A stretch of 64,000 bases of DNA from Allobogoriella deserti (GCF_042680605.1 NZ_JBHUEE010000012.1:1-64000), one strand, 5' to 3'. Positions 8,747 through 17,654 are shown, numbered from the stretch's first letter. Notes: generated by a model from the sequence alone, not told the origin. A program made the numbers and translations.

Positions 8747-8776
8747 TTGACAGGGGATTGGCCGGCACCATAGCCT
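8747..8776 (+). promoter_or_regulatory. promoter of the rhamnose catabolic operon
   Basis: A consensus -35 TTGACA (8747-8752) and a -10-like TAGCCT (8771-8776) are separated by 18 bp. The LacI-type operator at 8781 covers the predicted start point. This is one of the best-formed promoters in the window. Confidence 0.6.
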
Positions 8777-8780
8777 GCCG

Positions 8781-8794
8781 ATGAATCGTTTCAT
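8781..8794. promoter_or_regulatory. LacI-family operator at the rhamnose operon
   Basis: ATGAATCGTTTCAT differs from the perfect palindrome at 7588 by one base. It lies at the predicted transcription start, 20 bp upstream of the mutarotase start codon. The pairing of the two sites defines a small regulon for the adjacent LacI protein. Confidence 0.75.
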
Positions 8795-8813
8795 GACGCC
8801 AGGAGGCGCGAAG

Positions 8814-9188
8814 ATGCGTGTCTGCTTCATCTCCCGGGTACGGCCGGACCGGCTCGAGGAGTACCGCGAGCGGCACGCCGCGGTCTGGCCGGAGATGCTC
8901 GAGGCCCTTCGGGACAGCGGCTGGCGGGACTACTCGCTCCATCTCACCGACGACGGCCTCCTCATCGGCCACCTCGAGACCGACGACTACGCGGCGGCGC
9001 AGGCGGCGATGGAGCGCACCGGGGTCAACGCCCGGTGGCAGGCCGAAATGGCGGAGTTCTTCGTCGGCTCGGGCCGGCCCGACCAGGGGATGACCGTCGT
9101 GCCGGAGATCTTCCACCTCGAGGACCAGCTGCGCGCGCACGGCCTGCCGACGTCGCCGGAGGCGACCCGACCCCAAGGAGTGCAGTGA
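8814..9188 (+). CDS. rhaM: L-rhamnose mutarotase
   Basis: This 124-residue protein starts at an ATG 7 bp after AGGAGG; an earlier in-frame ATG at 8781 lies inside the operator and lacks a ribosome-binding site. RhaM features are RVRPDRLEEYRERHAAVWPEM (early catalytic His), RDYSLHLTDDGLLIGHLE and a Trp-rich middle. RhaM interconverts alpha and beta L-rhamnose so that the isomerase is supplied. The C-terminus extends about 20 residues beyond the usual 104. It overlaps the isomerase gene by one base. Confidence 0.9.
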   Translation: MRVCFISRVRPDRLEEYRERHAAVWPEMLEALRDSGWRDYSLHLTDDGLLIGHLETDDYAAAQAAMERTGVNARWQAEMAEFFVGSGRPDQGMTVVPEIFHLEDQLRAHGLPTSPEATRPQGVQ

Positions 9189-10372
9189 TGACCCAGCCAC
9201 AGACGCAGCCACGGACGACGGCAGCCCGGGCGGCCCTGGCCGCCCAGACGATCGAGCTGCCCTCCTGGGCGTTCGGGAACTCCGGCACGCGGTTCAAGGT
9301 GTTCGGTCAACCCGGTGTTCCGCGGGATCCCTACGAGAAGATCGCCGACGCCGCGCAGGTGCACCGGTACACCGGCGCCGCGCCCCGCGTCTCGCTGCAC
9401 ATCCCGTGGGACCTCGTCGACGACTTCGGCGCCCTCCGCCGGCACGCCGAGGATCTCGGCGTCCAGCTCGGCGCCATCAACTCCAACGTATTCCAGGACG
9501 ACGACTACATGCTCGGCTCGTTGACCAACCCGGACCCGAAGGTCCGGCGCAAAGCGGTCGACGCGCACCTGCGATGCCTCGAGGTGATGAACGAGACCGG
9601 CTCTCAGGACCTGAAGATCTGGCTCGCCGACGGCCTGAACTATCCAGGTCAGGACGACCTGCGTTCCCGCCAGGACCGGCTGGCCGAGGGGTTGGCGGAG
9701 ATCTACGCCGCGCTCGCGCCGCATCAGCGGATCATCCTCGAGTACAAGTTCTTCGAACCGGCCTTCTACGCCACGGACGTCCCGGACTGGGGCACCTCGC
9801 TGTTGCACTGCATGGCTCTGGGTGAGCAGGCGATGGTGGTCCTCGACACCGGGCACCACGCGCCCGGGACGAACATCGAGTTCATCGTCGCCCAGCTGCT
9901 GCGGGTGGGTCGGCTCGGCGCGTTCGATTTCAACTCCCGGTTCTACGCCGACGACGACCTCATGGTCGGTGCTGCGGACCCCTTCCAGCTCTTCCGGATC
10001 ATGAACGAGATTGTCGCCGCGGGTGCGTTGGACCCGGACTCCGGCGTGAACTTCATGCTCGACCAGTGCCACAACATCGAGCCGAAGATCCCCGGGCAGA
10101 TCCGCTCGGTGATGAACGTCCAGGAGGCCACCGCGAAGGCACTCCTCGTGGACCGTGACGCGCTCGCTGCCGCGCAAAGGTCGGGCGACGTGCTCGGCGC
10201 GCACGGTGTGCTCATGGATGCCTACAACACCGATGTTCGGTCGCTGCTGGCGGACCTCCGCACCGAGCAGGGCCTGGACCCCGACCCGATGGTGGCCTAC
10301 GCCGCGTCCGGCTACGGCGAGCGCATCGCCGCCGAACGCGTCGGCGGAGCGCAGGCCGGATGGGGCGCCTGA
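9188..10372 (+). CDS. rhaI: L-rhamnose isomerase
   Basis: This 394-residue protein starts at an ATG whose first base is the last base of the rhaM stop; AAGGAG lies 8 bp upstream. It resembles the actinobacterial/Pseudomonas-type L-rhamnose isomerase, a TIM barrel using two divalent metals. Visible motifs are VSLHIPWD, LGAINSNVFQD, ILEYKFFEPAFY, VVLDTGHHAPGTN and the metal-binding AFDFNSRFYADDD. It converts L-rhamnose to L-rhamnulose in the cytoplasm. The neighbours supply mutarotase, kinase and aldolase steps. Confidence 0.9.
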   Translation: MTQPQTQPRTTAARAALAAQTIELPSWAFGNSGTRFKVFGQPGVPRDPYEKIADAAQVHRYTGAAPRVSLHIPWDLVDDFGALRRHAEDLGVQLGAINSNVFQDDDYMLGSLTNPDPKVRRKAVDAHLRCLEVMNETGSQDLKIWLADGLNYPGQDDLRSRQDRLAEGLAEIYAALAPHQRIILEYKFFEPAFYATDVPDWGTSLLHCMALGEQAMVVLDTGHHAPGTNIEFIVAQLLRVGRLGAFDFNSRFYADDDLMVGAADPFQLFRIMNEIVAAGALDPDSGVNFMLDQCHNIEPKIPGQIRSVMNVQEATAKALLVDRDALAAAQRSGDVLGAHGVLMDAYNTDVRSLLADLRTEQGLDPDPMVAYAASGYGERIAAERVGGAQAGWGA

Positions 10373-10459
10373 GCGCGCCACGCTCGGCCCGGTGAGCTCT
10401 CACCATCCGCGACCGGCCCGACCACCACGTCCCCTCTCCGCGAGACGAAAGAGCAGATC

Positions 10460-12511
10460 ATGAGCACGCCCGTCGACGAACTCATCGCCCGGTCCAATCG
10501 GCTCGGCTCGGACCCGCGCAATACCAACTACGCCGGTGGCAACACCTCAGCCAAGGGCGCCGACACCGACCCGGTCACCGGTCAGGACGTCGAGCTGCTG
10601 TGGGTCAAGGGCTCGGGCGGTGACCTCGGCACCCTGACGCCCGGCGGTCTCGCCGTGCTCCGCCTGGACCGCATGCGCGGGCTGGTCGACGTCTACCCGG
10701 GCGTGGAGCGCGAGGACGAGATGGTCGCCGCGTTCGACTACTGCCTGCACGGCAAGGGTGGCGCGGCACCGAGCATCGACACCGCCATGCATGGGCTCGT
10801 GGACGCCCCGCACGTCGACCACCTGCACCCCGATTCCGGCATCGCCCTGGCCACCGCCGCCGACGGCGAGGCCCTGACCCGGAAGTGCTTCGGCGACCGT
10901 GTGGTCTGGGTGCCGTGGCGCCGCCCCGGCTTCCAGCTCGGCCTCGACATCGCCGAGATCAAGCGCGCCAATCCGCAGGCGATCGGCTGCGTCCTGGGCG
11001 GGCACGGCATCACCGCCTGGGGCGCCACCTCCGACGAGTCCGAGGCCAACTCGCTCGAGATCATCCGCACCGCCGAACGGTTCATCGAGCAGCGGACGAC
11101 GGCGCTCGCCGAGCAGGGGACACACCCGTTCGGGCCCGTCCGGGACGGCTTCGAGGCGCTGCCGGAGGACGAGCGGCGTGCCAAGGCGGCCGCTCTGGCG
11201 CCGGCGATCCGTGGCCTGGCCTCTACCGACGCACCGCAGGTGGGCCACTACACCGATTCCGACGTCGTCCTCGACTTCCTGTCCCGGGAGAAGCTCGCGC
11301 CGCTGGCGGAGCTGGGGACCTCGTGCCCGGACCACTTCCTGCGCACCAAGGTCAAGCCGCTCGTCGTCGACCTCCCGGGCGGCGCACCGGTCGAGGACGT
11401 CGTCGCCCGGCTGAAAGACCTGCACGAGGACTATCGGGCGGACTACGCCGCGTACTACGACCGCCACGCGAGCGCGGACAGCCCGGCCATGAGAGGCGCC
11501 GACCCGGCGATCGTGCTCGTCCCCGGCGTCGGGATGTTCTCCTTCGGCCGCAACAAGCAGACCGCACGGGTGGCAGGCGAGTTCTACGTCAACGCCATCA
11601 ACGTCATGCGTGGCGCCGAGGCGATCTCCACCTACGCCCCCATCGAGGAGGCGGAGAAGTTCCGCATCGAGTACTGGGCGCTGGAGGAGGCCAAGCTGCA
11701 GCGGATGCCCAAGCCGAAGCCGCTCGCCACGCGGATCGCGCTGGTGACCGGCGCCGCCTCCGGTATCGGGAAGGCGACGGCGGCGCGGCTGGTCGCCGAG
11801 GGGGCGTGCGTGGCCATCGCCGACCTCGATTTGGCCAAGGCCGAGGCGGTCGCCGAGGAGCTCGGCGGGCCCGACGTCGCGATCGGCGTGCGTGCGGACG
11901 TCACCAGCGAGGAGGACGTGGCCGCCGCCGTGGCCGCCACCTCCCTGGCGTTCGGCGGGATCGACCTGGTGGTCAACAACGCCGGCCTGTCCCTGTCCAA
12001 GTCGCTGCTGGAGACGACGACGGCGGACTGGGACCTGCAGCACAACGTCATGGCCCGCGGCTCCTTCCTCGTCTCCCGCGAGGCGGCCCGCGCGATGATC
12101 GCGCAGGGCATGGGTGGGGACATCGTCTACATCTCCTCAAAGAACTCGGTGTTCGCCGGCCCGAACAACATCGCCTACTCGGCCACCAAGGCCGACCAGG
12201 CGCACCAGGTGCGGCTGCTCGCCGCGGAGCTCGGCGAGTACGGCATCCGGGTCAACGGCATCAACCCCGACGGCGTGGTCCGCGGCTCCGGCATCTTCGC
12301 CGGCGGCTGGGGCGCCCAGCGGGCGAAGGTCTACGGCGTCGCCGAGGAAGACCTCGGCAAGTACTACGCCGGCCGGACGCTGCTCAAGCAGGAGGTGCTT
12401 CCCGAGCACGTGGCGGCGGCGGTCTTCGCGCTGACCGGCGGCGACCTGGTCCAGACCACCGGCCTGCACGTCCCGGTGGATTCCGGCGTGGCGGCCGCGT
12501 TCCTGAGGTGA
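10460..12511 (+). CDS. rhaE: bifunctional rhamnulose-1-phosphate aldolase / lactaldehyde dehydrogenase
   Basis: This 683-residue fusion has an N-terminal class II aldolase/adducin domain: YAGGNTSAKG about residue 24, the zinc histidines in HLHPDS, and a later GHGITAWG. A C-terminal short-chain dehydrogenase follows, with VTGAASGIGKA at 429 and catalytic YSATK at 573. The family cleaves L-rhamnulose 1-phosphate to dihydroxyacetone phosphate and L-lactaldehyde, then oxidises the lactaldehyde with NAD to lactate. Having both activities in one chain avoids release of the toxic aldehyde. It follows rhaI by 87 bp. The symbol varies between species (rhaE, rhaEW, yuxG). Confidence 0.9.
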   Translation: MSTPVDELIARSNRLGSDPRNTNYAGGNTSAKGADTDPVTGQDVELLWVKGSGGDLGTLTPGGLAVLRLDRMRGLVDVYPGVEREDEMVAAFDYCLHGKGGAAPSIDTAMHGLVDAPHVDHLHPDSGIALATAADGEALTRKCFGDRVVWVPWRRPGFQLGLDIAEIKRANPQAIGCVLGGHGITAWGATSDESEANSLEIIRTAERFIEQRTTALAEQGTHPFGPVRDGFEALPEDERRAKAAALAPAIRGLASTDAPQVGHYTDSDVVLDFLSREKLAPLAELGTSCPDHFLRTKVKPLVVDLPGGAPVEDVVARLKDLHEDYRADYAAYYDRHASADSPAMRGADPAIVLVPGVGMFSFGRNKQTARVAGEFYVNAINVMRGAEAISTYAPIEEAEKFRIEYWALEEAKLQRMPKPKPLATRIALVTGAASGIGKATAARLVAEGACVAIADLDLAKAEAVAEELGGPDVAIGVRADVTSEEDVAAAVAATSLAFGGIDLVVNNAGLSLSKSLLETTTADWDLQHNVMARGSFLVSREAARAMIAQGMGGDIVYISSKNSVFAGPNNIAYSATKADQAHQVRLLAAELGEYGIRVNGINPDGVVRGSGIFAGGWGAQRAKVYGVAEEDLGKYYAGRTLLKQEVLPEHVAAAVFALTGGDLVQTTGLHVPVDSGVAAAFLR

Positions 12512-12521
12512 GGCCGGGAAA

Positions 12522-12578
12522 CGGCACAGGATTGACGAGTCGGCACAGGATTGACGAGTCGGCACAGGATTGACGAGT
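12522..12578 (+). repeat. three tandem copies of a 19-bp unit
   Basis: CGGCACAGGATTGACGAGT occurs three times end to end without a mismatch, 10 bp after the aldolase-dehydrogenase stop and 15 bp before the kinase start. The same unit recurs at 61850 and, degenerate and inverted, at 14138. It encodes nothing obvious. Confidence 0.95.
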
Positions 12579-12593
12579 CGGTGGAGGGGGAGG

Positions 12594-14114
12594 ATGAGCG
12601 GAGAGCGGACGTACGTCGCTGCGGACCTGGGTGCCTCCAGCGGGCGGGTGGTCGCCGGCCGTCTCGACGGTGACCGGCTCGTCACCCGCGAGGTGCACCG
12701 CTTCCCCAACGGCGGCATCAGGGTGCGGGCGGGACGGCGTCAGGTGCTGCACTGGGACGTGCTGGCCCTGTTCGAGGGCATCGTCACCGGCCTGCGGGCG
12801 GCCGCGCGCGAGGCTGCGCACGAGGCGGGGCACGAGAAGGAGCACAGCATCGCCGGCGTCGGCATCGACTCGTGGGCCGTCGACTACGGCCTCCTCGACG
12901 CGGACGGTGCCCTGCTCGGCAACCCGGTGAACTACCGGGACCCGCGCACCGACGGCATCGCCGAGCAGGTCTTCGCCCACCTGCCGGCCGCGACGCTGTA
13001 CGCGCGCAACGGGCTCCAGGTCCAGCCCTTCAACACGATCTTTCAGCTCGTCGCGGCGGCGGGGACGGCTCAGACGGACGCGGCCCGCCGGTTGCTCCTG
13101 CTGCCGGATCTCCTGGGCTACTGGCTGACCGGAGCGGAGGTCGCCGAGGTCACCAACGCCTCCACCACCGGGCTGCTCGACGTCGCCTCCCGCACCTGGG
13201 CGACCGACGTCCTCGACGGCGTCCGGAACGCCTTCGGCCTCGACGTCGCACCGCTGCTGCCCCGGCTCGTCGAGCCCGGCACGGTGGTCGGCACGGTGGA
13301 TCCGGAGCAATTGCCGGGGGCGGGCGACTCCGTTCCGCTGGTCGCCGTCGGCTCGCACGACACCGCCTCGGCCGTGGCCGCCGTCCCTGCCGGGCGACCG
13401 GACTTCGCCTACATCTCGTGCGGCACCTGGTCCCTGGTCGGTCTCGAGCTCGACCATCCGGTACTCACCGAAGCGAGCCGCGCCGCGAACTTCACCAACG
13501 AGCTCGGGATCGACGGGACGGTCCGCTACCTGCGCAATGTCATGGGTCTGTGGCTGCTGCAGGAGTCGATCCGCACGTGGGAGGACGCCGGCGAGCAGGT
13601 CGACCTTGCGTCCCTGCTCGCAGCGGCGGCGGACGTGCCGCCGTTGGGCTGCGTGGTCGACGTCGACGACCCGGTGTTCTTCCCGCCGGGGGACATGCCG
13701 GCCCGGATCGCCGAGGTGGCCCGCGCGGCGGGGGAGCCGGTCCCGCAGAGCCGCGCCGAGCTGGTCCGGTGCATCCTCGACTCGCTGGCCCTGGCCTACC
13801 GGCGCGCCATCCGCAGGGCTGCCGAGCTCTCCGGTCACGACGTCTCCGTGGTGCACGTCGTCGGCGGTGGTGGCCGCAACGACCTGCTGTGCCGGCTGAC
13901 CGCGGACGCCACCGGGCTGCCGGTCGTGGCGGGCCCGGCCGAAGGGACGGCGATCGGCAACCTGCTCGTCCAGGCCCGCGCGCTCGGCGACCTGGACGGC
14001 GGCCTGCCACGGATCCGCGAGGTGGTCGCGGCGTCGGTGGCGGACGAGCTCCGCCGCTACGACCCGCCGGCGTCCCGGCTGGACTGGGACGCCGCCGAGG
14101 CGCGCTTGCCCTGA
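12594..14114 (+). CDS. rhaB: rhamnulokinase
   Basis: This 506-residue sugar kinase of the FGGY family starts at an ATG after GGAGGGGGAGG. The N-terminal phosphate loop is VAADLGASSGRVV and the catalytic Asp lies in GIDSWAVDYGLLD. Later come VGSHDTASAVAAVP, the ISCGTWSLVG motif specific to rhamnulokinases, and the nucleotide loop VVGGGGRNDLLCRLTADATG. It phosphorylates L-rhamnulose at C1 with ATP, feeding the aldolase encoded upstream. The gene is flanked by the 19-bp repeat in opposite orientations. Confidence 0.93.
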   Translation: MSGERTYVAADLGASSGRVVAGRLDGDRLVTREVHRFPNGGIRVRAGRRQVLHWDVLALFEGIVTGLRAAAREAAHEAGHEKEHSIAGVGIDSWAVDYGLLDADGALLGNPVNYRDPRTDGIAEQVFAHLPAATLYARNGLQVQPFNTIFQLVAAAGTAQTDAARRLLLLPDLLGYWLTGAEVAEVTNASTTGLLDVASRTWATDVLDGVRNAFGLDVAPLLPRLVEPGTVVGTVDPEQLPGAGDSVPLVAVGSHDTASAVAAVPAGRPDFAYISCGTWSLVGLELDHPVLTEASRAANFTNELGIDGTVRYLRNVMGLWLLQESIRTWEDAGEQVDLASLLAAAADVPPLGCVVDVDDPVFFPPGDMPARIAEVARAAGEPVPQSRAELVRCILDSLALAYRRAIRRAAELSGHDVSVVHVVGGGGRNDLLCRLTADATGLPVVAGPAEGTAIGNLLVQARALGDLDGGLPRIREVVAASVADELRRYDPPASRLDWDAAEARLP

Positions 14115-14137
14115 TCCACCCGTCCCGCGCCCGCCGC

Positions 14138-14175
14138 GAGTCGTCAACGGTGTGCCCACTCGTCAATGATGTGCT
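14138..14175 (-). repeat. two degenerate inverted copies of the 19-bp unit
   Basis: Two adjacent 19-bp units (14138-14156 and 14157-14175) match the reverse complement of the repeat at 12522, each with a few changes. The core ACTCGTCAATnnTGTGC is kept best in the second. They sit in the 77-bp gap between rhaB and the convergent carboxylesterase gene. Confidence 0.8.
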
Positions 14176-14191
14176 CGGAGCCGGCCGCGCC

Positions 14192-15736
14192 TCAGCTCCC
14201 CAGTCGGGCCTCGGCCGCGTACCCGTCCGGGACGACGGCGCGCGGGGTCGCGTCGTAGCGGACAGTCGCCCCGCCGGTCCCCGGCCTGCTGTCGAACGAC
14301 GGCGCGTCGACACGGCCCGTGGTGATCATCGAGACCCAGTCTCCGTGCACGGCGTCGGCCAGCTCCTGCGGCGGGTGCGGCCCGGCGAGGGCGCTGACCC
14401 GCTCGGCGTCGAGCGCGTCGAAGGCGAACGGCAGGTCCAGGCAGTGGCTCGCGGCCGGCTCCGGCCCGGTCGGTGACAACCACGCGAAGTCGTACACCCA
14501 GGTGGGCTCTCCGCTCCGGCCGGCCACCCGCGCCTGACGTGTCCCGGCCCAGGTGGGGACGTGCCGGCGGAAGAGCAGATCCGTGGCCGCCTGTCCGAGC
14601 ATCCACGCGGCCGGGCGGCCTGCCCAGCGCTCGAGGTGCGCGCGGGCCGCTGCCGCGCCCAGGCCCAGCCGGCTGAGCACGGCCGCGAGATCGATCTCGC
14701 CCAGCGCGTCCGCCACCGCGAACGGCGCGAGCGTGAACTCGTTCGCCACAGTGCCGAGCAGGAGCGGCTTGTCCGCCCCGACACCGGAGGCCATCGCCTC
14801 GACCAGGCGGCCCGGTACGAGGTCACCGTCGATCACCGGCCCGAGCACGCGCGGCGCGATCGCCATCCCGATCAGCCCGTCGACGGCATCGGCCGTCTCA
14901 CCGCCGGACTCGTCCTCACCCGTGCCGTCCGCGCCGCCGACCCGCACCGATTGGACCTCGATGATCTGCGCCTCGCTGCGTGCCGCGAACCCCTCCCGCG
15001 TCGGCTCCACCCCGAGACGTCCGGCGACACGGCGCGTCAGCGCGGCGGCGTCCTCGGCGGTCGCGCTCACCTCCGGGGCGGACGCACCGATGACGCCGTG
15101 GAAGAGGTGCTGTGCCGCCGGCATCGTCAGCAACCGCAGCACCGCCGCGCCGCCCGCGGACTGCCCGGCGATCGTCACCCGATCCGGGTTCCCGCCGAAC
15201 GCCGCGACGTTGCGCTGTACCCACTCGAGCGCGGCCAGCCAGTCCAGCACGCCGCGGTTCGGGGGCGCGCCGTCGATCCACCCGAAGCCCTCGAAGCCCA
15301 GCCGGTAGGAGACGGTCACCGTCACCACGCCGTCGCGGTTGAACGCGCGGCCGTCGTACCACGGGCTCGCCGGTGATCCCGCGACGAATCCGCCGCCGTG
15401 GATCCACACGAGCACGGGCAACCGTGCCTGTGGGTCAGGGGTGGGGGTGAACACGTTGACATTGAGGGTCGAGGTGCCGGGGATCGTCGGTTCGGGGATC
15501 GCCGTCACCTCGGAGAACGGCACCCGCTGCGGCGTCGGGCCGTACGCGGTGGCCGGCTGTACGCCCTGCCACGGCGGGTGGGGCCGCGGCGGGCCGAACC
15601 GCAGCTCGCCGACCGGCGGTGCGGCGAACGGGATCCCGAGGAACGCCGCCGAGGCGGCGCCGCGCTCATCGCGCCAGAACCCGCGGACCGCACCCGCGTC
15701 CGTGACGACGACCGGCTCCCCACGCTCGACGGGCAT
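14192..15736 (-). CDS. type B carboxylesterase/lipase
   Basis: This 514-residue alpha/beta hydrolase of the COesterase family has FLGIPFAAPPVGELRF near the start, the oxyanion hole VWIHGGGFVAGS, and the nucleophile elbow GQSAGGAAVLR (about residue 190). The ATG at 15736 begins the conserved region; an upstream in-frame extension lacks support and would run into the divergent ThuA gene region. No signal peptide is visible, so it is probably cytoplasmic. It hydrolyses carboxylic esters of unknown origin; the family includes p-nitrobenzyl esterase. Confidence 0.85.
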   Translation of the reverse strand: MPVERGEPVVVTDAGAVRGFWRDERGAASAAFLGIPFAAPPVGELRFGPPRPHPPWQGVQPATAYGPTPQRVPFSEVTAIPEPTIPGTSTLNVNVFTPTPDPQARLPVLVWIHGGGFVAGSPASPWYDGRAFNRDGVVTVTVSYRLGFEGFGWIDGAPPNRGVLDWLAALEWVQRNVAAFGGNPDRVTIAGQSAGGAAVLRLLTMPAAQHLFHGVIGASAPEVSATAEDAAALTRRVAGRLGVEPTREGFAARSEAQIIEVQSVRVGGADGTGEDESGGETADAVDGLIGMAIAPRVLGPVIDGDLVPGRLVEAMASGVGADKPLLLGTVANEFTLAPFAVADALGEIDLAAVLSRLGLGAAAARAHLERWAGRPAAWMLGQAATDLLFRRHVPTWAGTRQARVAGRSGEPTWVYDFAWLSPTGPEPAASHCLDLPFAFDALDAERVSALAGPHPPQELADAVHGDWVSMITTGRVDAPSFDSRPGTGGATVRYDATPRAVVPDGYAAEARLGS

Positions 15737-15795
15737 ACCGGGACGGTAGCGTGGAATCGACGATCCGACGGCGGCGACGGAAGGCACGCACACCC

Positions 15796-16461
15796 ATGGC
15801 CGAGGACCGACCCACGCGGGTACTCGTCTTCACCCGCACCACCGGCTACCGGCACGAGTCGATCCCGGCGGGCGTGGACGCCGTGCGCGCGCTCGCGGCC
15901 GAGGACGGCCTCGCGGCCGACCACACCGAGGACGCCGGCCGCTTCTGCCCGGACGACCTCGCGAGCTACCGCACCGTCGTCTGGCTCTCCGCGTCCGGCG
16001 ACGTCCTGGACGCGGACCAGCGACGCGCGTTCGGCGACTGGCTGGCCGCGGGCGGAACCTTCGCCGGCGTGCATGGTGCTTCGACCGCCGAACGCTCCTG
16101 GCCCGACTACGAAACGATCGTCGGGGCGCGGTTCACCCACCATCCCGAGATCCAGACCGCCGAGATCCACGTGGAGGACGCCGACCACCCGTCGACGGCG
16201 TCGCTGCCTACCCTCTGGCGCCATACCGATGAGTGGTACGACTTCGAGGACAACCCGCGTGGGCGCGTGCACGTCCTGCTCACCGTCGACGAGAACACCT
16301 ACGACGGCGGGCGGATGGGGACTGACCATCCGCTTGCCTGGACCACCACCTACGGCTCCGGCCGCGGCTGGTACACGGCCCTGGGCCACAGCAGCGAGCA
16401 CTACACGGACCCGACGTTCCTCGCCCACCTGCGTGGCGGCCTGCGCAGCCTGTGGAGGTGA
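15796..16461 (+). CDS. ThuA-like domain protein
   Basis: This 221-residue protein has the ThuA/glutamine-amidotransferase-like fold: RVLVFTRTTGYRHESI at the start, VVWLSASGDVLD, the conserved GGTFAGVHGAS, HPLAWTTTYGSGRGWYTALGHSSEHY and a C-terminal LRGGLRSLW. Family members are linked to trehalose or other disaccharide use, but the reaction is not generally known. GGAAGG precedes the ATG. The next gene starts 6 bp after the stop, so ThuA heads a likely operon with three small membrane proteins. Confidence 0.82.
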   Translation: MAEDRPTRVLVFTRTTGYRHESIPAGVDAVRALAAEDGLAADHTEDAGRFCPDDLASYRTVVWLSASGDVLDADQRRAFGDWLAAGGTFAGVHGASTAERSWPDYETIVGARFTHHPEIQTAEIHVEDADHPSTASLPTLWRHTDEWYDFEDNPRGRVHVLLTVDENTYDGGRMGTDHPLAWTTTYGSGRGWYTALGHSSEHYTDPTFLAHLRGGLRSLWR

Positions 16462-16467
16462 GCTGAG

Positions 16468-17109
16468 GTGGGCGACAGCTCGCTCGGACCGAGGCCCCTG
16501 CTGGGGGCACTGCGACGCCGCCGGCGACCGATCGTCGGCGCCGTCGCCGCGGTCGTGGCATGCACCGGCGCGACGGCGCTGCTCGGCGGATTCGACACCG
16601 TCGAGACGACGACCATGCCCCAGTGGGCCGCGGGCGAGCCGCTCGACCTCGGACCGGCCGAGGTGACCCTCCTCGACCACGCGGTCCGGGACGACGTGCT
16701 CGCCGACTACCTGCCGGACGGTGCGGCCGCCTGGCTGATCGTGCGGGCCCGGGTGGAAGCCACCGACGGCGAGACACTGACGTACCCGCCGGAAGTCGTC
16801 AGCCTGCCCGAGGGAGCGGTCCTGCCCGACGGCGAGGACGCCCAGCCCTCCGCGGACCGGGTGATCCTCCTCAGCGACGGCACGGCCAGGCCTCAGCTCC
16901 ACCCCGGCCTGCCCGAGGAGGTCGCCTACCTCTGGCCGGTGGCCGAACCCGGCGACGTCCCGGCCGAACTCCAGGTTGAGGTGCTCGTCTCGCGCCTGGA
17001 GTTCAGCGCCTCGTCCCAGGACGACGTCTGGCGCACGCCCCAGCCCGCGGCGGACGTGATTCTCCCGCGCAACGCGCAGATGCCGGGCACGTTCGAGGAC
17101 ACCGTCTGA
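16468..17109 (+). CDS. membrane-tethered protein of unknown function (A)
   Basis: This is a 213-residue protein with a GTG start. A short Arg-rich cytoplasmic end (RRRRRPI, about residues 17-23) precedes one transmembrane segment (IVGAVAAVVACTGATALLG), leaving about 170 residues outside. The outer part alternates short hydrophobic strands (WLIVRARVEA, LQVEVLVSRLEF), suggesting a beta-sandwich. I recognise no domain. It overlaps gene B by one base, and the pattern of a strand ending in an aromatic plus LxVxV recurs in genes B and C, hinting at a common origin. Confidence 0.65.
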   Translation: MGDSSLGPRPLLGALRRRRRPIVGAVAAVVACTGATALLGGFDTVETTTMPQWAAGEPLDLGPAEVTLLDHAVRDDVLADYLPDGAAAWLIVRARVEATDGETLTYPPEVVSLPEGAVLPDGEDAQPSADRVILLSDGTARPQLHPGLPEEVAYLWPVAEPGDVPAELQVEVLVSRLEFSASSQDDVWRTPQPAADVILPRNAQMPGTFEDTV

Positions 17110-17654
17110 TGCGCCGGCTCGTCGTGGCGCTGCTCGCCGTCGCGGTCCTCGGTGCCGGGCTGCTCGTCGACCATGCCGAGCGGGCCTGGCCCAGCACCAG
17201 GCCGTTCGTACGGACCGGCACGGTCGGGGAGGAGGTGCGTCTCTGGCCCGGGTGGGTCGAGGTCCGCGGCGCTCGTGCCGCGAACAGCTACGTCGACCCG
17301 TACGGCGACGAGATCCCCACGGACGGCGTCTGGGTCGCCGTCGACGTCGTCCTCACCGGCGGACGCGAGCCCGTGGGCGTCGCCCAGTGGACGCTCGAGG
17401 ACGCGGCCGGACGGCGCTTTCAGGCCAGCGAACGCGGCGGCGCCTACCTCATGGACAGCGCCCAGCCGGAGTCCCCGTTGCGGGCCGAGATCGTCTTCGA
17501 GGTTCCCCGTGACGCGCTCGGTCGCCTCGTGGTCCGGGCCGGGACCCGCGGCGCGGACGACCGGCTCGGCGCGGTGGCCGCGATCGACGTGACCGTTGAG
17601 GAGGTCTCCCAGCGTCCCATGACCGCCGAGCAGCCACGGTGGGAGGAACGATGA
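17109..17654 (+). CDS. membrane-tethered protein of unknown function (B)
   Basis: This 181-residue protein shares one base with the stop of gene A. The N-terminus (MRRLVVALLAVAVLGAGLLV) is a signal peptide or anchor. The rest resembles a DUF4352-like extracytoplasmic immunoglobulin-like fold: WVEVRGARAANSYVD, VWVAVDVVLTGG, WTLEDAAGRRFQAS, then a RAEIVFEVP strand. Such domains often sit on the outer face and bind partners. No catalytic motif is seen. It is co-transcribed with A and C by spacing. Confidence 0.65.
   Translation: MRRLVVALLAVAVLGAGLLVDHAERAWPSTRPFVRTGTVGEEVRLWPGWVEVRGARAANSYVDPYGDEIPTDGVWVAVDVVLTGGREPVGVAQWTLEDAAGRRFQASERGGAYLMDSAQPESPLRAEIVFEVPRDALGRLVVRAGTRGADDRLGAVAAIDVTVEEVSQRPMTAEQPRWEER

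Noticed and set aside
12522..12578. CRISPR array
   Set aside because: The 19-bp units are directly adjacent with no spacers, and no cas gene is present.
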